A stretch of 33,616 nt of DNA from Streptantibioticus silvisoli (GCF_027947535.2 NZ_JAAGKO020000069.1:1-33616), one strand, 5' to 3'. Positions 1-7,279 are shown, numbered from the stretch's first letter. The notes: generated by a model not told the origin, from the sequence alone. Program-made: numbers and translations.

Positions 1-1643
1 GGGCTCAGGATGCGTGTGCGGTCGGTGAGGTTCTGCTCGTGCAGTGGGATCGCCCGCCCCAGATCGCCCGCTGCTTGGTAGGCGCTGGCGAGGTTGTTGC
101 GGGAGGTGAGGGTGTCGGGGTGGTCTGCACCCAGGATGCGGGTGTAGCTGGCGAGGGTGCGCTGGAGGTACGCGGCGGCCCGGCCGGGCTGGCCCTGGTT
201 TTCGAGGAACAGCGCCACCTGGTTGAGGAGGCGGCCGGTGGTGGGGGTGTCGGTGTCGGGGTGGGTGTGTCGGGTGAGGGTGTCGGTGTGGGGGAGCAGG
301 GTGCGCCAGGTGGGCCAGGTGTCGGGGGCTTCGGTGGTGGCGGGCAGGGCGTTGTTCAGGGCGGTGGTGGCGTGGTGGCGGGCTTGGTCGATGAGGTGGG
401 GGGTGCGGTGGGGGTCGGTGGTGTCGGGGGTGCGGGCGACGGCTTGGACCAGGCGGTGGACGGCCACGGTGCCGGTGGCACCATCGGCGGTGATCATGCT
501 GTAGGTGTTCAGCAGGCCGATGGCATGGTTGCTTGCGGCCGGGTCGGTGGAGCCGGCGTCGAGGAGGGCGGCGGGGATGTGGTCGGGGGCATACCAGGCC
601 AGGGTGCGCAGCAGGTCGGCGGCGGTCGGCTCGTGTTCGGCGATCCGGTCGAGGGTGATGGTCCAGGTCCGGGCGATGGTGCGCTCGGCGGGGGTGGCGA
701 CCGCGCTCTTTTCGTACATGCGTGCGGGGTGGCGGGTGAGCAGGTCGAGGTAGGTGCGGGGGGTGGTGAGGGGGTTTTGTGCGATGTAGGCGGCGGCCTG
801 TTCGACGGCCAGGGGCAGGTGCCCGAGCTCCTCGCACACCTCGGCCGCGCCGTCCAGGCTCCGCCCGGGGTGGTGGGCGGTGACGATGCCGGTGAGCAGC
901 TTGAGGGATTCGTCGGGGGTGAGCACGTCCAGGCGCAGCACGGTGGTGGTGGCGGGCCAGGCGGTGGCGAGCCGGCTGGTGATCAGGAACCGGCCGTTGC
1001 GGATGTGGGCGGTCAACTGCTGGATGTCGGCGTGGTTGTTGACGTTGTCCAGGACGATCAGCCAGCCGCTGTGGGTCTTGAGCCACTGGACGGCGCATGC
1101 GGCCAGTTCCTCGACGGTCAGTGCCTGCGCCGGACCGAGTCGCAGGGCGGTGGCGAAGTCGGCCAGGCCCTGCTGGACGCCGGTCGCGCTGTCGGCGGTG
1201 ATCCAGCGGACCGGCGCGTGGCCGTGGGGGCGGGTGGCCAGCCAGTACGCGGCCAGCGTGCTCTTGCCGATCCCGCCCAGCCCGTGAACCGCCTGGACCA
1301 CCGTCGTCCCCCCGCCCGACAGCGCCGCGTCCAACTGCTCCAGCTCGCGGGCCCGGCCCACGAACGTGTCCGGGAGCGCCGGCAGGTTGTCCAGCCCCGG
1401 CGGAGCCTCCACCCCGGCCGGGGCGGGAAAGACTTCGGCCGGCAGCTTCACGGTGGGGTTGTAGATGCCGCTGTTCGCGAATCCGCCCGGGCCGGCGCTG
1501 GCAGCCCCGCTGCCGCACACCTTCTGATTCGTTCCCCCGCCACCGCCGGAATCCACGGGCCCCCGGCCGCCGTCGGCCGCCTCCACCTCCGCGGCCGCAG
1601 TGCCGCTCGCGTCCGGGTTCTTCCTGCGCCACGGCCGTCGCAT
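1..1643 (-). CDS. NB-ARC/TPR STAND ATPase (NLR-like), C-terminus beyond window edge
   Basis: Partial gene: the frame is open to base 1, so at least 547 residues are visible and the C-terminus is missing. Residues 1-66 are low-complexity and Gly-rich and contain FANSGIYNPTV near residues 55-65. A conserved pre-ATPase segment (DTFVGRARELEQL, about 92-104) leads to a P-loop GLGGIGKST at 121-129, then a Walker B-like GWLIVLDNV and LGHLPLAVEQAAAY, the GLPLA-type motif of NB-ARC proteins. The visible end holds tetratricopeptide repeats (ILGADHPDTLTSRNNLASAY). Start is the ATG at 1643 behind a GGGGGCGGC ribosome site. Families of this build are signal-transducing STAND switches: TPRs sense a ligand and the ATPase oligomerises. 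It lies 47 nt downstream of the small helical protein at 1691-2197, so the two are probably co-transcribed. The role in defence or programmed death is inference. Confidence 0.88.
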   Translation of the reverse strand, partial: MRRPWRRKNPDASGTAAAEVEAADGGRGPVDSGGGGGTNQKVCGSGAASAGPGGFANSGIYNPTVKLPAEVFPAPAGVEAPPGLDNLPALPDTFVGRARELEQLDAALSGGGTTVVQAVHGLGGIGKSTLAAYWLATRPHGHAPVRWITADSATGVQQGLADFATALRLGPAQALTVEELAACAVQWLKTHSGWLIVLDNVNNHADIQQLTAHIRNGRFLITSRLATAWPATTTVLRLDVLTPDESLKLLTGIVTAHHPGRSLDGAAEVCEELGHLPLAVEQAAAYIAQNPLTTPRTYLDLLTRHPARMYEKSAVATPAERTIARTWTITLDRIAEHEPTAADLLRTLAWYAPDHIPAALLDAGSTDPAASNHAIGLLNTYSMITADGATGTVAVHRLVQAVARTPDTTDPHRTPHLIDQARHHATTALNNALPATTEAPDTWPTWRTLLPHTDTLTRHTHPDTDTPTTGRLLNQVALFLENQGQPGRAAAYLQRTLASYTRILGADHPDTLTSRNNLASAYQAAGDLGRAIPLHEQNLTDRTRILS

Positions 1644-1690
1644 GCCGCCCCCAATGTGTGTTTGTCTGGTCTGCGGATTTCGGGGCGGCG

Positions 1691-2197
1691 CTAGTCGTTG
1701 ACGATGCCGCTGACGGCGCTGGAGCCCGCTCCTGTGGCCTCGGCGTCCCCGGTGTGCGCCACCCGGGCCGAGCCCTGGCGACCGCCGGTGGTCCTGATCC
1801 CGGTGGTCGCACTGCCCCCGTCGCGGGCCACCGCCCGGCCCGTGGCGAAGGCCGTCTGACCGCAGGAAGCAGCGACGAAGGACACCAGGTCGCGCAGCCC
1901 CGCGACCGCGGACTCCCGCCCGGCATCGTCGAGCCCCTCCAGCAGGGCCTCGAACCGCCCGGCCCACACGCCCTCCTGCCGCTCCCGCTGCCCGGCGACA
2001 TCCCCCGAAACACCCGCAGCCAGCACACGCGAGGTGTCCTCCAGCCGATCGACCGCGCCCTGCGCCCGTAGGGCATCGCCCCGGCCGAAGATCTCCCGGA
2101 CACGGTGCCGCAGCCCGTTCCACGCATCGGTACCCGCAGCCTGGACCACCGCGCCGCCACCTGCCGCTGCCAACCCCGTCAGCGCCTCTGCCAGCAT
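1691..2197 (-). CDS. Small helical protein with Gly/Ala motif tail, putative NLR effector (bell-like)
   Basis: 168 aa from the ATG at 2197, preceded by AGGGGA; a longer in-frame start at 2314 adds an atypical Cys/Arg-rich leader and is less likely. Residues 1-120 are predicted helical. The N-terminus has a Gly/Ala-rich amphipathic stretch and TDAWNGLRHRVREIFGRGD, a signature I associate with small actinobacterial proteins next to NLR genes, described as bell domains and compared with fungal HeLo/HELL pore-forming domains. Residues 128-168 are a different kind of sequence: two copies of a Gly/Ala/Ser/Thr motif (SATTGIRTTGG, then HTGDAEATGAGSSAVSG). The same pattern ends the two-TM protein at 5537-5893 and begins the ATPase at 3363-5519. 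Inference: an executioner switched on by templated assembly with an NLR N-terminus. The function is not proven and the bell assignment is from memory of the family. Confidence 0.75.
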   Translation of the reverse strand: MLAEALTGLAAAGGGAVVQAAGTDAWNGLRHRVREIFGRGDALRAQGAVDRLEDTSRVLAAGVSGDVAGQRERQEGVWAGRFEALLEGLDDAGRESAVAGLRDLVSFVAASCGQTAFATGRAVARDGGSATTGIRTTGGRQGSARVAHTGDAEATGAGSSAVSGIVND

Positions 2198-2397
2198 GCC
2201 CCGTCCCCTATCGTCTTCGCGGACCGGCCGCCCCGCCGCCTTCCCGGCACCGGGCAGCCACACACAGTTCACCCGACACGACGTTCGGCAATCACAAGCA
2301 GTTCCCGGGGCCACCCGACGCGACCACTGGAATGCACGCGCAGGCTGTCACGCCCCGCCCGCCCCGCCCCGCCCGCCACAGCCCGGCTGCCCCTCGG

Positions 2398-2411
2398 CCC
2401 GCCGAGGCGGG
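2398..2411. promoter_or_regulatory. CCCGCC-N2-GGCGGG dyad upstream of helical effector gene
   Basis: Perfect 14-bp dyad CCCGCCGAGGCGGG about 200 bp upstream of the start at 2197. The identical sequence is at 3073-3086 and a version with centre AG at 5960-5973, both in the duplicated leader. Such palindromes arise by chance in GC-rich DNA, so only the recurrence in one island makes it notable. Confidence 0.3.
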
Positions 2412-2605
2412 TGACCCTGCCCGAGGCCCCGGAAGTCGTGACCCGGTAAGGAAGCACGCGAGCCTTCCGTACCGGCTGCTGTCCTTCGGGAACCGTCTGC
2501 CCCCGGCTGTACACGCTGACGCCCGGTCGCAGTTCAGCGGGCGTCGCGTCTGCGGCTCCACATGCACAGCCCCACGCGTCGGGGAGACGACACCCCTCTA
2601 CCCCG

Positions 2606-2703
2606 ACGCCTGAGCCTGCCAGTACGCCAGTCCGCCGCATCGTGAGGGTGCTCGAATGGTCGGGGCCGAGGATGCGCAGGCGGTCGGCGTGCCCGAGCGG
2701 GTC
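2606..2703 (-). pseudogene. Decayed TPR-coding fragment (NLR remnant)
   Basis: The minus strand reads ADRLRILGPDHSSTLTMRR and then, after a frame change, LAYWQAQ. This is a recognisable TPR unit of the type in the neighbouring ATPases (ERLLGPDHPNTLTTRHNLASSYWQAG). The DNA also matches the 126-bp repeat unit of the gene at 3363-5519 around cctgccagta. With a frameshift and no flanking open frame it is a remnant. It suggests a third NLR gene once lay between the two surviving modules. The 2198-2605 stretch holds no gene I can recognise. Confidence 0.6.
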
Positions 2704-2844
2704 TGGCCCTGCCGCCGGGCCGGGGCCGGGTGGGGCGTCCGGGGCCGTGGTCCGTGGCCCCGCCCCGCACGGGGGAGAGTCGATGGCGCGGCGCAGCGGC
2801 ATGCGCGCGTGCATCCGGTCCGGGGCCGCCGCAGGGTCGGGGCG

Positions 2845-3007
2845 ATGTGCCGCTGGGACGGTCACCGGGTCCCGCAGGCCATCGTGCTGCGGCTGCTGCG
2901 CGACGAGGGCCTGCTGCCTGGAGGCCGACTACCGGCGTGAACGCCGCCGGGACGGCGCACGGCGCACGGCCGCGTTCGCGACCTGGCCAACCGGCCCCCA
3001 CCAGGTC
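2845..3007 (+). pseudogene. Fragment of an rve-type (integrase-core) transposase
   Basis: From ATG 2845 the plus strand reads CRWDGHRVPQAIVLRLLRDE, then after a one-base frame change EADYRRERRRDGARRTAAF followed by TGPHQV. This matches the helix-turn-helix to integrase-core linker of actinobacterial DDE transposases (typical form LRDEGL...YQRERR...AFA..PTGPNQVWQ). It stops where the catalytic core would begin. Both ends are lost and the frame is broken, so it is a dead fragment. It abuts the duplicated leader at 3015. Confidence 0.6.
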
Positions 3008-3014
3008 TGTGAAG

Positions 3015-3200
3015 CTCCCCTGCATCCCTGACGGTCCGCCGGATCAGCTGACGGTACGTCCATCGTCCGGTCCCCGCCGAGGCGGGTACCGCAGCAGGAG
3101 AAGCCTTCCGCCCGGTCGGCCGTTTCACCGCCTGCCCGGTCGTGGCGGCTTCGCGGCCGGGGCCGACGACCGCCTGCCGGGCGGGCGGATTCCTGCCGGC
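3015..3200 (-). repeat. Duplicated module leader, copy A (orphan)
   Basis: About 190 bp related to 5899-6095. The first 100 bp (to about 3115) align clearly: ribosome-site complement ctcccc, then ctgacgg, ccgcc, cagctgacg, tacgtcc, the 14-bp dyad and cgggt(a/g)ccgcag. Beyond that the similarity is patchy. In copy B this segment is the promoter and ribosome site of the two-TM protein. In copy A the match stops where that start codon would be and the transposase fragment begins. The two copies are direct repeats flanking the whole effector/ATPase pair. Confidence 0.65.
3051..3086 (-). promoter_or_regulatory. Orphan promoter in leader copy A
   Basis: On the minus strand a TACCGT -10-like hexamer (3056-3051) lies 16 nt downstream of the dyad CCCGCCGAGGCGGG (3073-3086), which sits where a -35 box would be. 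The arrangement repeats in copy B. It has no intact downstream gene. Confidence 0.35.
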
Positions 3201-3362
3201 GTCGGACACGTTCCTGCCACCGGACCCGGCAGCGGTGTCAGGAGAACCCCGCAGGCGGGATGTTCACGTCAACGGCACGGTCCGCCCGCCGGCCACACCC
3301 GGCCCAACACACACCCACCCCCGGGGCGAGGGACCCGGCGACCGTCACGGCCGGCGTCTTCC

Positions 3363-5519
3363 TCAACGCGAGCGACCGGAACCTCCGCCGGCCTCCCGCC
3401 ACGCCCGCAGCACCTCCGCCGCCGTGACGCTGTAGGGGTGCGACGGGCCGAGTACCCGCTCGCTGTCAGCCACAACACGCTCCAACAGGAGAATCGCCTC
3501 GTCGGTGCGCCCGGCCTGCCAGTAGGAGGAGGCGAGGTTGTGGCGGGTGGTCAGGGTGTTGGGGTGGTCGGGTCCCAGGAGGCGTTCGCGGTCGGTGAGG
3601 ACCTGTTCTTGGAGGGTGATGGCGTCGTCGGTGCGCCCGGCCTGCCAGTAGGAGGAGGCGAGGTTGTGGCGGGTGGTCAGGGTGTTGGGGTGGTCGGGTC
3701 CCAGGAGGCGTTCGCTGTGGGTGAGGACCTGTTCTTGGAGGGTGATGGCGTCGTCGGTGCGCCCGGCCTGCCCGTAGGAGAGGGCGAGGTTGTGGCGGGT
3801 GGTCAGGGTGTTGGGGTGGTCGGGTCCCAGGAGGCGTTCGCTGTGGGTGAGGACCTGTTCTTGGAGGGTGATGGCGTCGTTGGTGCGCCCGGCCTGCCAG
3901 TAGGAGAGGGCGAGGTTGTTGCGGGCGCTGAGGGTGTCGGGGTGGTCGGGTCCGAGGATGCGGTGGGCTTGGTGGGTGAGGGTTTCCCAGTGGTTGATGG
4001 CCGTGTTGTACAGGCCGGCAGCATCGAGGCTAATGCCGGTGCGGTAGAGGAGTGGGTGGCCTTCGGGGTGCCAGAGGTGGTCGCCGGTGTGGGGGGTGAG
4101 GATGGTGGTGTTGGCGCGGAGGAGTGCTGCGAGTGCGCGGTCGGTGTGGTCGGGGTCGGGCCACAGTTCGAGGAGGGCGTCGGCGGCGGTGAGGCAGGTG
4201 CCGGGGCGTTCCGCACTGGGGGTGGTGTCGCGGGTGGCGTGGGCGGTGAGGGCGTGGAGGGTGACGGTGCGAGGCCCTATGGGGGGAGGGGGCTGGATGG
4301 TGAGGAGTCCGTAGTTGTGCAGGGCGCGGACGGCTTTTTGTCCGTCCGCGCCGTCGAGGTGGTTTTGTATGGTTTGGGTTGTCCAGAGGGCGTGGGGGTG
4401 TCCGGCGGGGTCGAGGAGGGCGGCGATTCGGAGGACGGGGACGGTGGCGGGGTTGGTGTCCCGGGCGGCGTCGAGGGAGAGCAGGAGGGCGGTGGCGACC
4501 TGGCGTCCGTAGTCTTCGGCGTCGGCGTCCTGAGGGAGGAGGTCGTCCAGGCGTGCGCCTTGCTGTTGGAAGAGGTCGCGGTATGCGCGGCAGGGGATGT
4601 CTTCGTTGATCATGTAGGCGGCGGCGTGGGAGAGGGCGAGCGGGAGGCGGCCCAGTACCTCGGCGATCTCGCTCTCGGCTCCGTCGAGCAGGTACCCGAA
4701 GCCCGCCCGGTCGAGGCGGTCGGTGAGGTAGGCGACGGCTTCGGTGGGGGTGTAGGTGTCGATCTCCACGAGGGTGCGGCCGCTGCCGGTCAGGGCGGCG
4801 CCGCGCCGCCGGGTGGTGGCCAGCACCTGCCCCGACCCTCCGGCCGATGCCGGCGGCCACCAGGAGGCCGTCGCCGCCGGGTCGGTGACGTCGTCCAGGA
4901 CCACCAGCCACGACCGGGACGTCGTCGCCAGCCAGGCGAGGAACGCCTGCGCGTCCGCTTCGGCGTCTCGGCCGCCGGCGCCGGGGGCGCGTACCAGGCC
5001 GGCTGCCTTCGCGTACACGCCGACGATCTGGTCCGCCGTGGTCGCCGGGGCCCACACGACGAGGTCGGTGCCGTCGGTGAGGGCTTGGCGGGCGTAGGAG
5101 GCAGCCAGTTGCGATTTGCCCGTCCCGCCACCGCCGGACAGCACCTGCGTCAGCACCACGGTGCTGACGCCGGCCCGCGCCCGGTCGATCCGCTCCCGCG
5201 TCCCCGGACGCTCCTGGAACGCCGACGCGAGCGCAGGGACCGTGCCCACCAGGATCGGCCAGGCGACCGGCTCTTGTAACGGCTGTTGGTGCATGTGCAG
5301 TTCGCCGATGTGGCCGCTGACGGCGATGCTATTGCCGGTAGCGCTGGCGTTCCCGGTGTTAGACACGTCCACCGACCCGGAGTCGGGTCCGGGGGCCGGG
5401 CCGCTGTAGCCGGTCACCGCCGTGCCCCCCTCGTCGGCCTCGGCGTCGCCGGTGTCCGTTACGGTCACCGGGGGGACGGACGTCTCGCCCCGGTCCTTGG
5501 GCGACGACTCCTTGGCCAT
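3363..5519 (-). CDS. P-loop/TPR STAND ATPase (NLR-like) with N-terminal signalling motif
   Basis: 718 aa from the ATG at 5519, 17 nt after the stop of the two-TM gene; the long in-frame upstream extension overlaps that gene and is rejected. Residues 23-72 hold two copies of a Gly/Ala/Ser/Thr motif (TGDAEADEGGTAVTG; TGNASATGNSIAVSG) matching the tails of the two small proteins in this island. An ATPase follows: WPILVGTVPALASAFQ linker, P-loop SGGGGTGKSQ (128-137), Walker B SWLVVLDDV, ATTRRRG sensor-like segment, LGRLPLALSHAAAYM. The C-terminal third carries TPRs, four of them 42-residue near-identical units containing GPDHPNTLTTRHNLA. The protein ends EAGGGSGRSR. Family knowledge: TPR sensing releases the ATPase to oligomerise. 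Inference: the clustered N-terminal motifs then template the same fold in a partner. Complete, with no frame damage. Confidence 0.9.
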   Translation of the reverse strand: MAKESSPKDRGETSVPPVTVTDTGDAEADEGGTAVTGYSGPAPGPDSGSVDVSNTGNASATGNSIAVSGHIGELHMHQQPLQEPVAWPILVGTVPALASAFQERPGTRERIDRARAGVSTVVLTQVLSGGGGTGKSQLAASYARQALTDGTDLVVWAPATTADQIVGVYAKAAGLVRAPGAGGRDAEADAQAFLAWLATTSRSWLVVLDDVTDPAATASWWPPASAGGSGQVLATTRRRGAALTGSGRTLVEIDTYTPTEAVAYLTDRLDRAGFGYLLDGAESEIAEVLGRLPLALSHAAAYMINEDIPCRAYRDLFQQQGARLDDLLPQDADAEDYGRQVATALLLSLDAARDTNPATVPVLRIAALLDPAGHPHALWTTQTIQNHLDGADGQKAVRALHNYGLLTIQPPPPIGPRTVTLHALTAHATRDTTPSAERPGTCLTAADALLELWPDPDHTDRALAALLRANTTILTPHTGDHLWHPEGHPLLYRTGISLDAAGLYNTAINHWETLTHQAHRILGPDHPDTLSARNNLALSYWQAGRTNDAITLQEQVLTHSERLLGPDHPNTLTTRHNLALSYGQAGRTDDAITLQEQVLTHSERLLGPDHPNTLTTRHNLASSYWQAGRTDDAITLQEQVLTDRERLLGPDHPNTLTTRHNLASSYWQAGRTDEAILLLERVVADSERVLGPSHPYSVTAAEVLRAWREAGGGSGRSR
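3501..4004 (-). repeat. Four tandem 126-bp repeats coding TPR units
   Basis: Unit starts at 3501, 3627, 3753 and 3879 are exactly 126 bp (42 codons) apart and nearly identical at the DNA level; differences are a few bases, such as cggtcggtg/ctgtgggtg and gccagtaggag/gcccgtaggag. They keep the frame of the ATPase gene. Low divergence implies recent duplication or gene conversion, so the unit number is likely to vary between strains. Confidence 0.9.
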
Positions 5520-5536
5520 GACAGCTGCACCCGTTT

Positions 5537-5893
5537 CTAGTCCGTGTAGTCGATGCCGGTGTTGGAGCCCTTGCCGCTGGCCCTTCCCGTCCGGTGGGCT
5601 TTGGCCGAGCCGTTTCCGTGGCCGCCGGGCCGCCGGATGCCGGTGTTGCCGCCGTGGTCGGCTTCGCCGGTGCGGGTGGCCCGGTCGTCGGGCCCGGCAG
5701 GAGCGGCAGGAGCAGGAGCGGGGGCGGGTTGCTGGAACAGGGCCCAGATCAGGGCCGCGATGGCGACGGCGCCCTGGACGGAGGCTGCGACGAGTTCTCC
5801 TGCGCCGGGACTGTTGAGCAGCCAGATCAGCGGCGTGGAGAGAATCCCTGCTACTGCCGCTGCGATGATCGTGATCTTCCGTGCCTGTGGCAT
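5537..5893 (-). CDS. Two-TM small protein with Gly/Ala motif tail, putative membrane effector
   Basis: 118 aa from the ATG at 5893 behind GGGGGAG. Residues 6-26 and 36-55 are hydrophobic membrane segments, followed by an Ala/Pro linker (56-68). Residues 70-118 are a charged Gly-rich tail with two motif copies (TGEADHGGNTGIRRPGG; TGRASGKGSNTGIDYTD). The tail aligns with the end of the 168-aa protein at 1691-2197 (TGIR..GG...GSA.....TG.A...G.....GI...D), although the front halves are unrelated. The ATPase gene follows after 17 nt. Inference: a membrane-acting effector paired with that ATPase through the shared motif, for example by perturbing the membrane when clustered. A plain membrane-anchor role is also possible. 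I know no named family for the N-terminal part. Confidence 0.75.
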   Translation of the reverse strand: MPQARKITIIAAAVAGILSTPLIWLLNSPGAGELVAASVQGAVAIAALIWALFQQPAPAPAPAAPAGPDDRATRTGEADHGGNTGIRRPGGHGNGSAKAHRTGRASGKGSNTGIDYTD

Positions 5894-5898
5894 GCCGA

Positions 5899-6095
5899 CT
5901 CCCCCGCATTTCTGACGGGCCGCCAGATTTCAGCTGACGATACGTCCCCCGGCCCGGCCCCCGCCAGGGCGGGTGCCGCAGTGGGAGACGCCTCCCGGCC
6001 CGGCCGCAGTTCCACCGCATCCCGGCCCCTGCCGATGTCGCCGGCGGGGCTGGCGAGTGCCTCCTGCCGGGCAGTACTCCGCCGGGTGTCGTGTT
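5899..6095 (-). repeat. Duplicated module leader, copy B
   Basis: Related to 3015-3200 as a direct repeat. It contains the ribosome site and presumed promoter of the two-TM gene. From here to 6275 no further gene is visible. Confidence 0.6.
5937..5973 (-). promoter_or_regulatory. Presumed promoter of the two-TM/ATPase pair
   Basis: Minus-strand TATCGT (5942-5937) fits TANNNT and lies about 43 nt before the ATG at 5893. The 14-bp dyad CCCGCCAGGGCGGG (5960-5973) occupies the -35 region 17 nt away, in place of a recognisable -35 box. Conservation of both elements in leader copy A supports function; an activator or repressor binding the dyad is inference. Confidence 0.4.
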
Positions 6096-6275
6096 CTCGG
6101 TGAGGGGCCGGCGGCGCACGGTGTGTGTGTTGCCGTTCGGTGGGCCGGGGCGGGGTGGTGTCGGTGCGGGGGCGGTGGTCTTCGGGGTTTGCCGCCGTCC
6201 GCCGTCCGCTCGGTGTTGGTGCCCGGGCCGGCGCCGGCTGGCGGCGTTCGCCGGTCGTGCGGCTGTCCGGTGTGA

Positions 6276-7074
6276 TCATCCTGCCCAGTTCAGGCCGTGT
6301 TCGGCGAGCGCCGCCAGTTGCGTCTCGCCGAGCCCGGCCCGCCGCGCCTTGGTGTTGGTGAGCCATACGCCGAGTCGGACTTCGGTGTCGTCGTCGAGGG
6401 TTTCGATGTGGTTTCTGGGGACGGTCACGGTGCCTTCGCGGTCGCGGTGCTGCCGCAGGGCTTGTACGCCCCGTCCGAAGGCGCCGGAGAGCGCCTCGGG
6501 GGCCGCCTGCACGGGGGTGATGTCCACCGGCTCGGGCAGCGGCTCCACCCCCCAGCGCTGCCAGACGCTCGCGCTGCTCCTCGGAGAGCCGGTTCCACAT
6601 CACGTGCTGCCGCTGCATCATCAGCCAGGTTCCGATGTCCTGGCCGTGGACGGTGACGCCGGGCAGGAGGTCGGCGACGGTGGCGCCGCCGGCGATGCAC
6701 TCGCGCACCCCCGCGTATGCCCGCTGCCATTCGATCGGCCAGGCCGGCCGCCAGTCCGGATCAACAGCGGTCAGGGCGGCGGCCCGCTCGGGGTGGTCGT
6801 CGAGTGCGCCGGGGCGGCGGAGGTTGGACAGCCACTGGCCGATGGGCCGGTCCAGGCAGGTCGCGCCGCGCGGAGCCGCCAGCGTGCCGTTCATCTCGTA
6901 GCACACCCGGGCCGCCGCCAGGTTCTCCTGCCAGGTGTGGTCGCCTGCGTCCCAGACCATCCCCAGCTCCTCCAGCCGCCGGCCGCGGGCACCGTTCATC
7001 CGGCCCGCGCCGTACTCACGGCGCTGCTGGGAGATCCAGCGGCCCAGGGGGTAGCCGGTCTCGCTGTCGGGCGT
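6276..7074 (-). pseudogene. Helicase-associated (HA) domain protein, 5'-truncated and frameshifted
   Basis: The minus strand encodes consecutive helicase-associated domains of the kind found behind actinobacterial DEAD/DEAH helicases. A partial one reads TGYPLGRWISQQRREYGAGRM (split here at WIS/QQR). A complete one contains WQENLAAARVCYEMNGTLA and PIGQWLSNLRRPG. A last one lies in another frame with TVTVPRN and VRLGVWLTNTKARRAGLG, ending LNWAG at the stop 6278-6276. The break is at a run of six C (6548-6553): CTG-GGG-GGT replaces the expected CTG-GGG-GTG-GAG, and removing one base joins the domains as LAALGVEPLPEPV. No helicase motor lies upstream; similarity fades near 7074. The longer open tail to 5851 is out of frame. 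Either a decayed gene or a homopolymer sequencing error on an already truncated gene. Confidence 0.75.
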
Positions 7075-7279
7075 TTTGCGCGGGGCGGGGCGTCTTGCGG
7101 GCGGGGGCGCCTGGCGGGCGGAGGTGTGGTCGGCGTGTCTTGTGCGGAAGCGCGTTCGGCCGTGCGGCGGCTCGGCGTGCGACGTAGCGCGCCGCGTTCG
7201 GTCGTGGGCGGTGCGTCGTCCTGCCTGGCGCGCGGTCGGTGCGGGCGGTGCAGGCGGTGCGAGGGGCGGCGGGGGCGGG

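Noticed and set aside
2730-5279. An 849-residue plus-strand open frame with regular Gly/Val repeats (VGAPGLPVGGGEVVAGGQG)
   Set aside because: The repeats are the antisense reading of the 126-bp TPR repeats of the minus-strand ATPase, which has P-loop and TPR motifs.
5520-6119. Upstream in-frame extension of the second ATPase to 6119
   Set aside because: It overlaps the two-TM gene, which has its own ribosome site, TM segments and motif tail; the extension is Arg/Pro-rich and featureless.
5851-6275. Long tail of the HA-domain frame past the frameshift
   Set aside because: It is Arg/Pro/His-rich and out of frame; the true C-terminal HA domain is in the other frame and ends at 6276.
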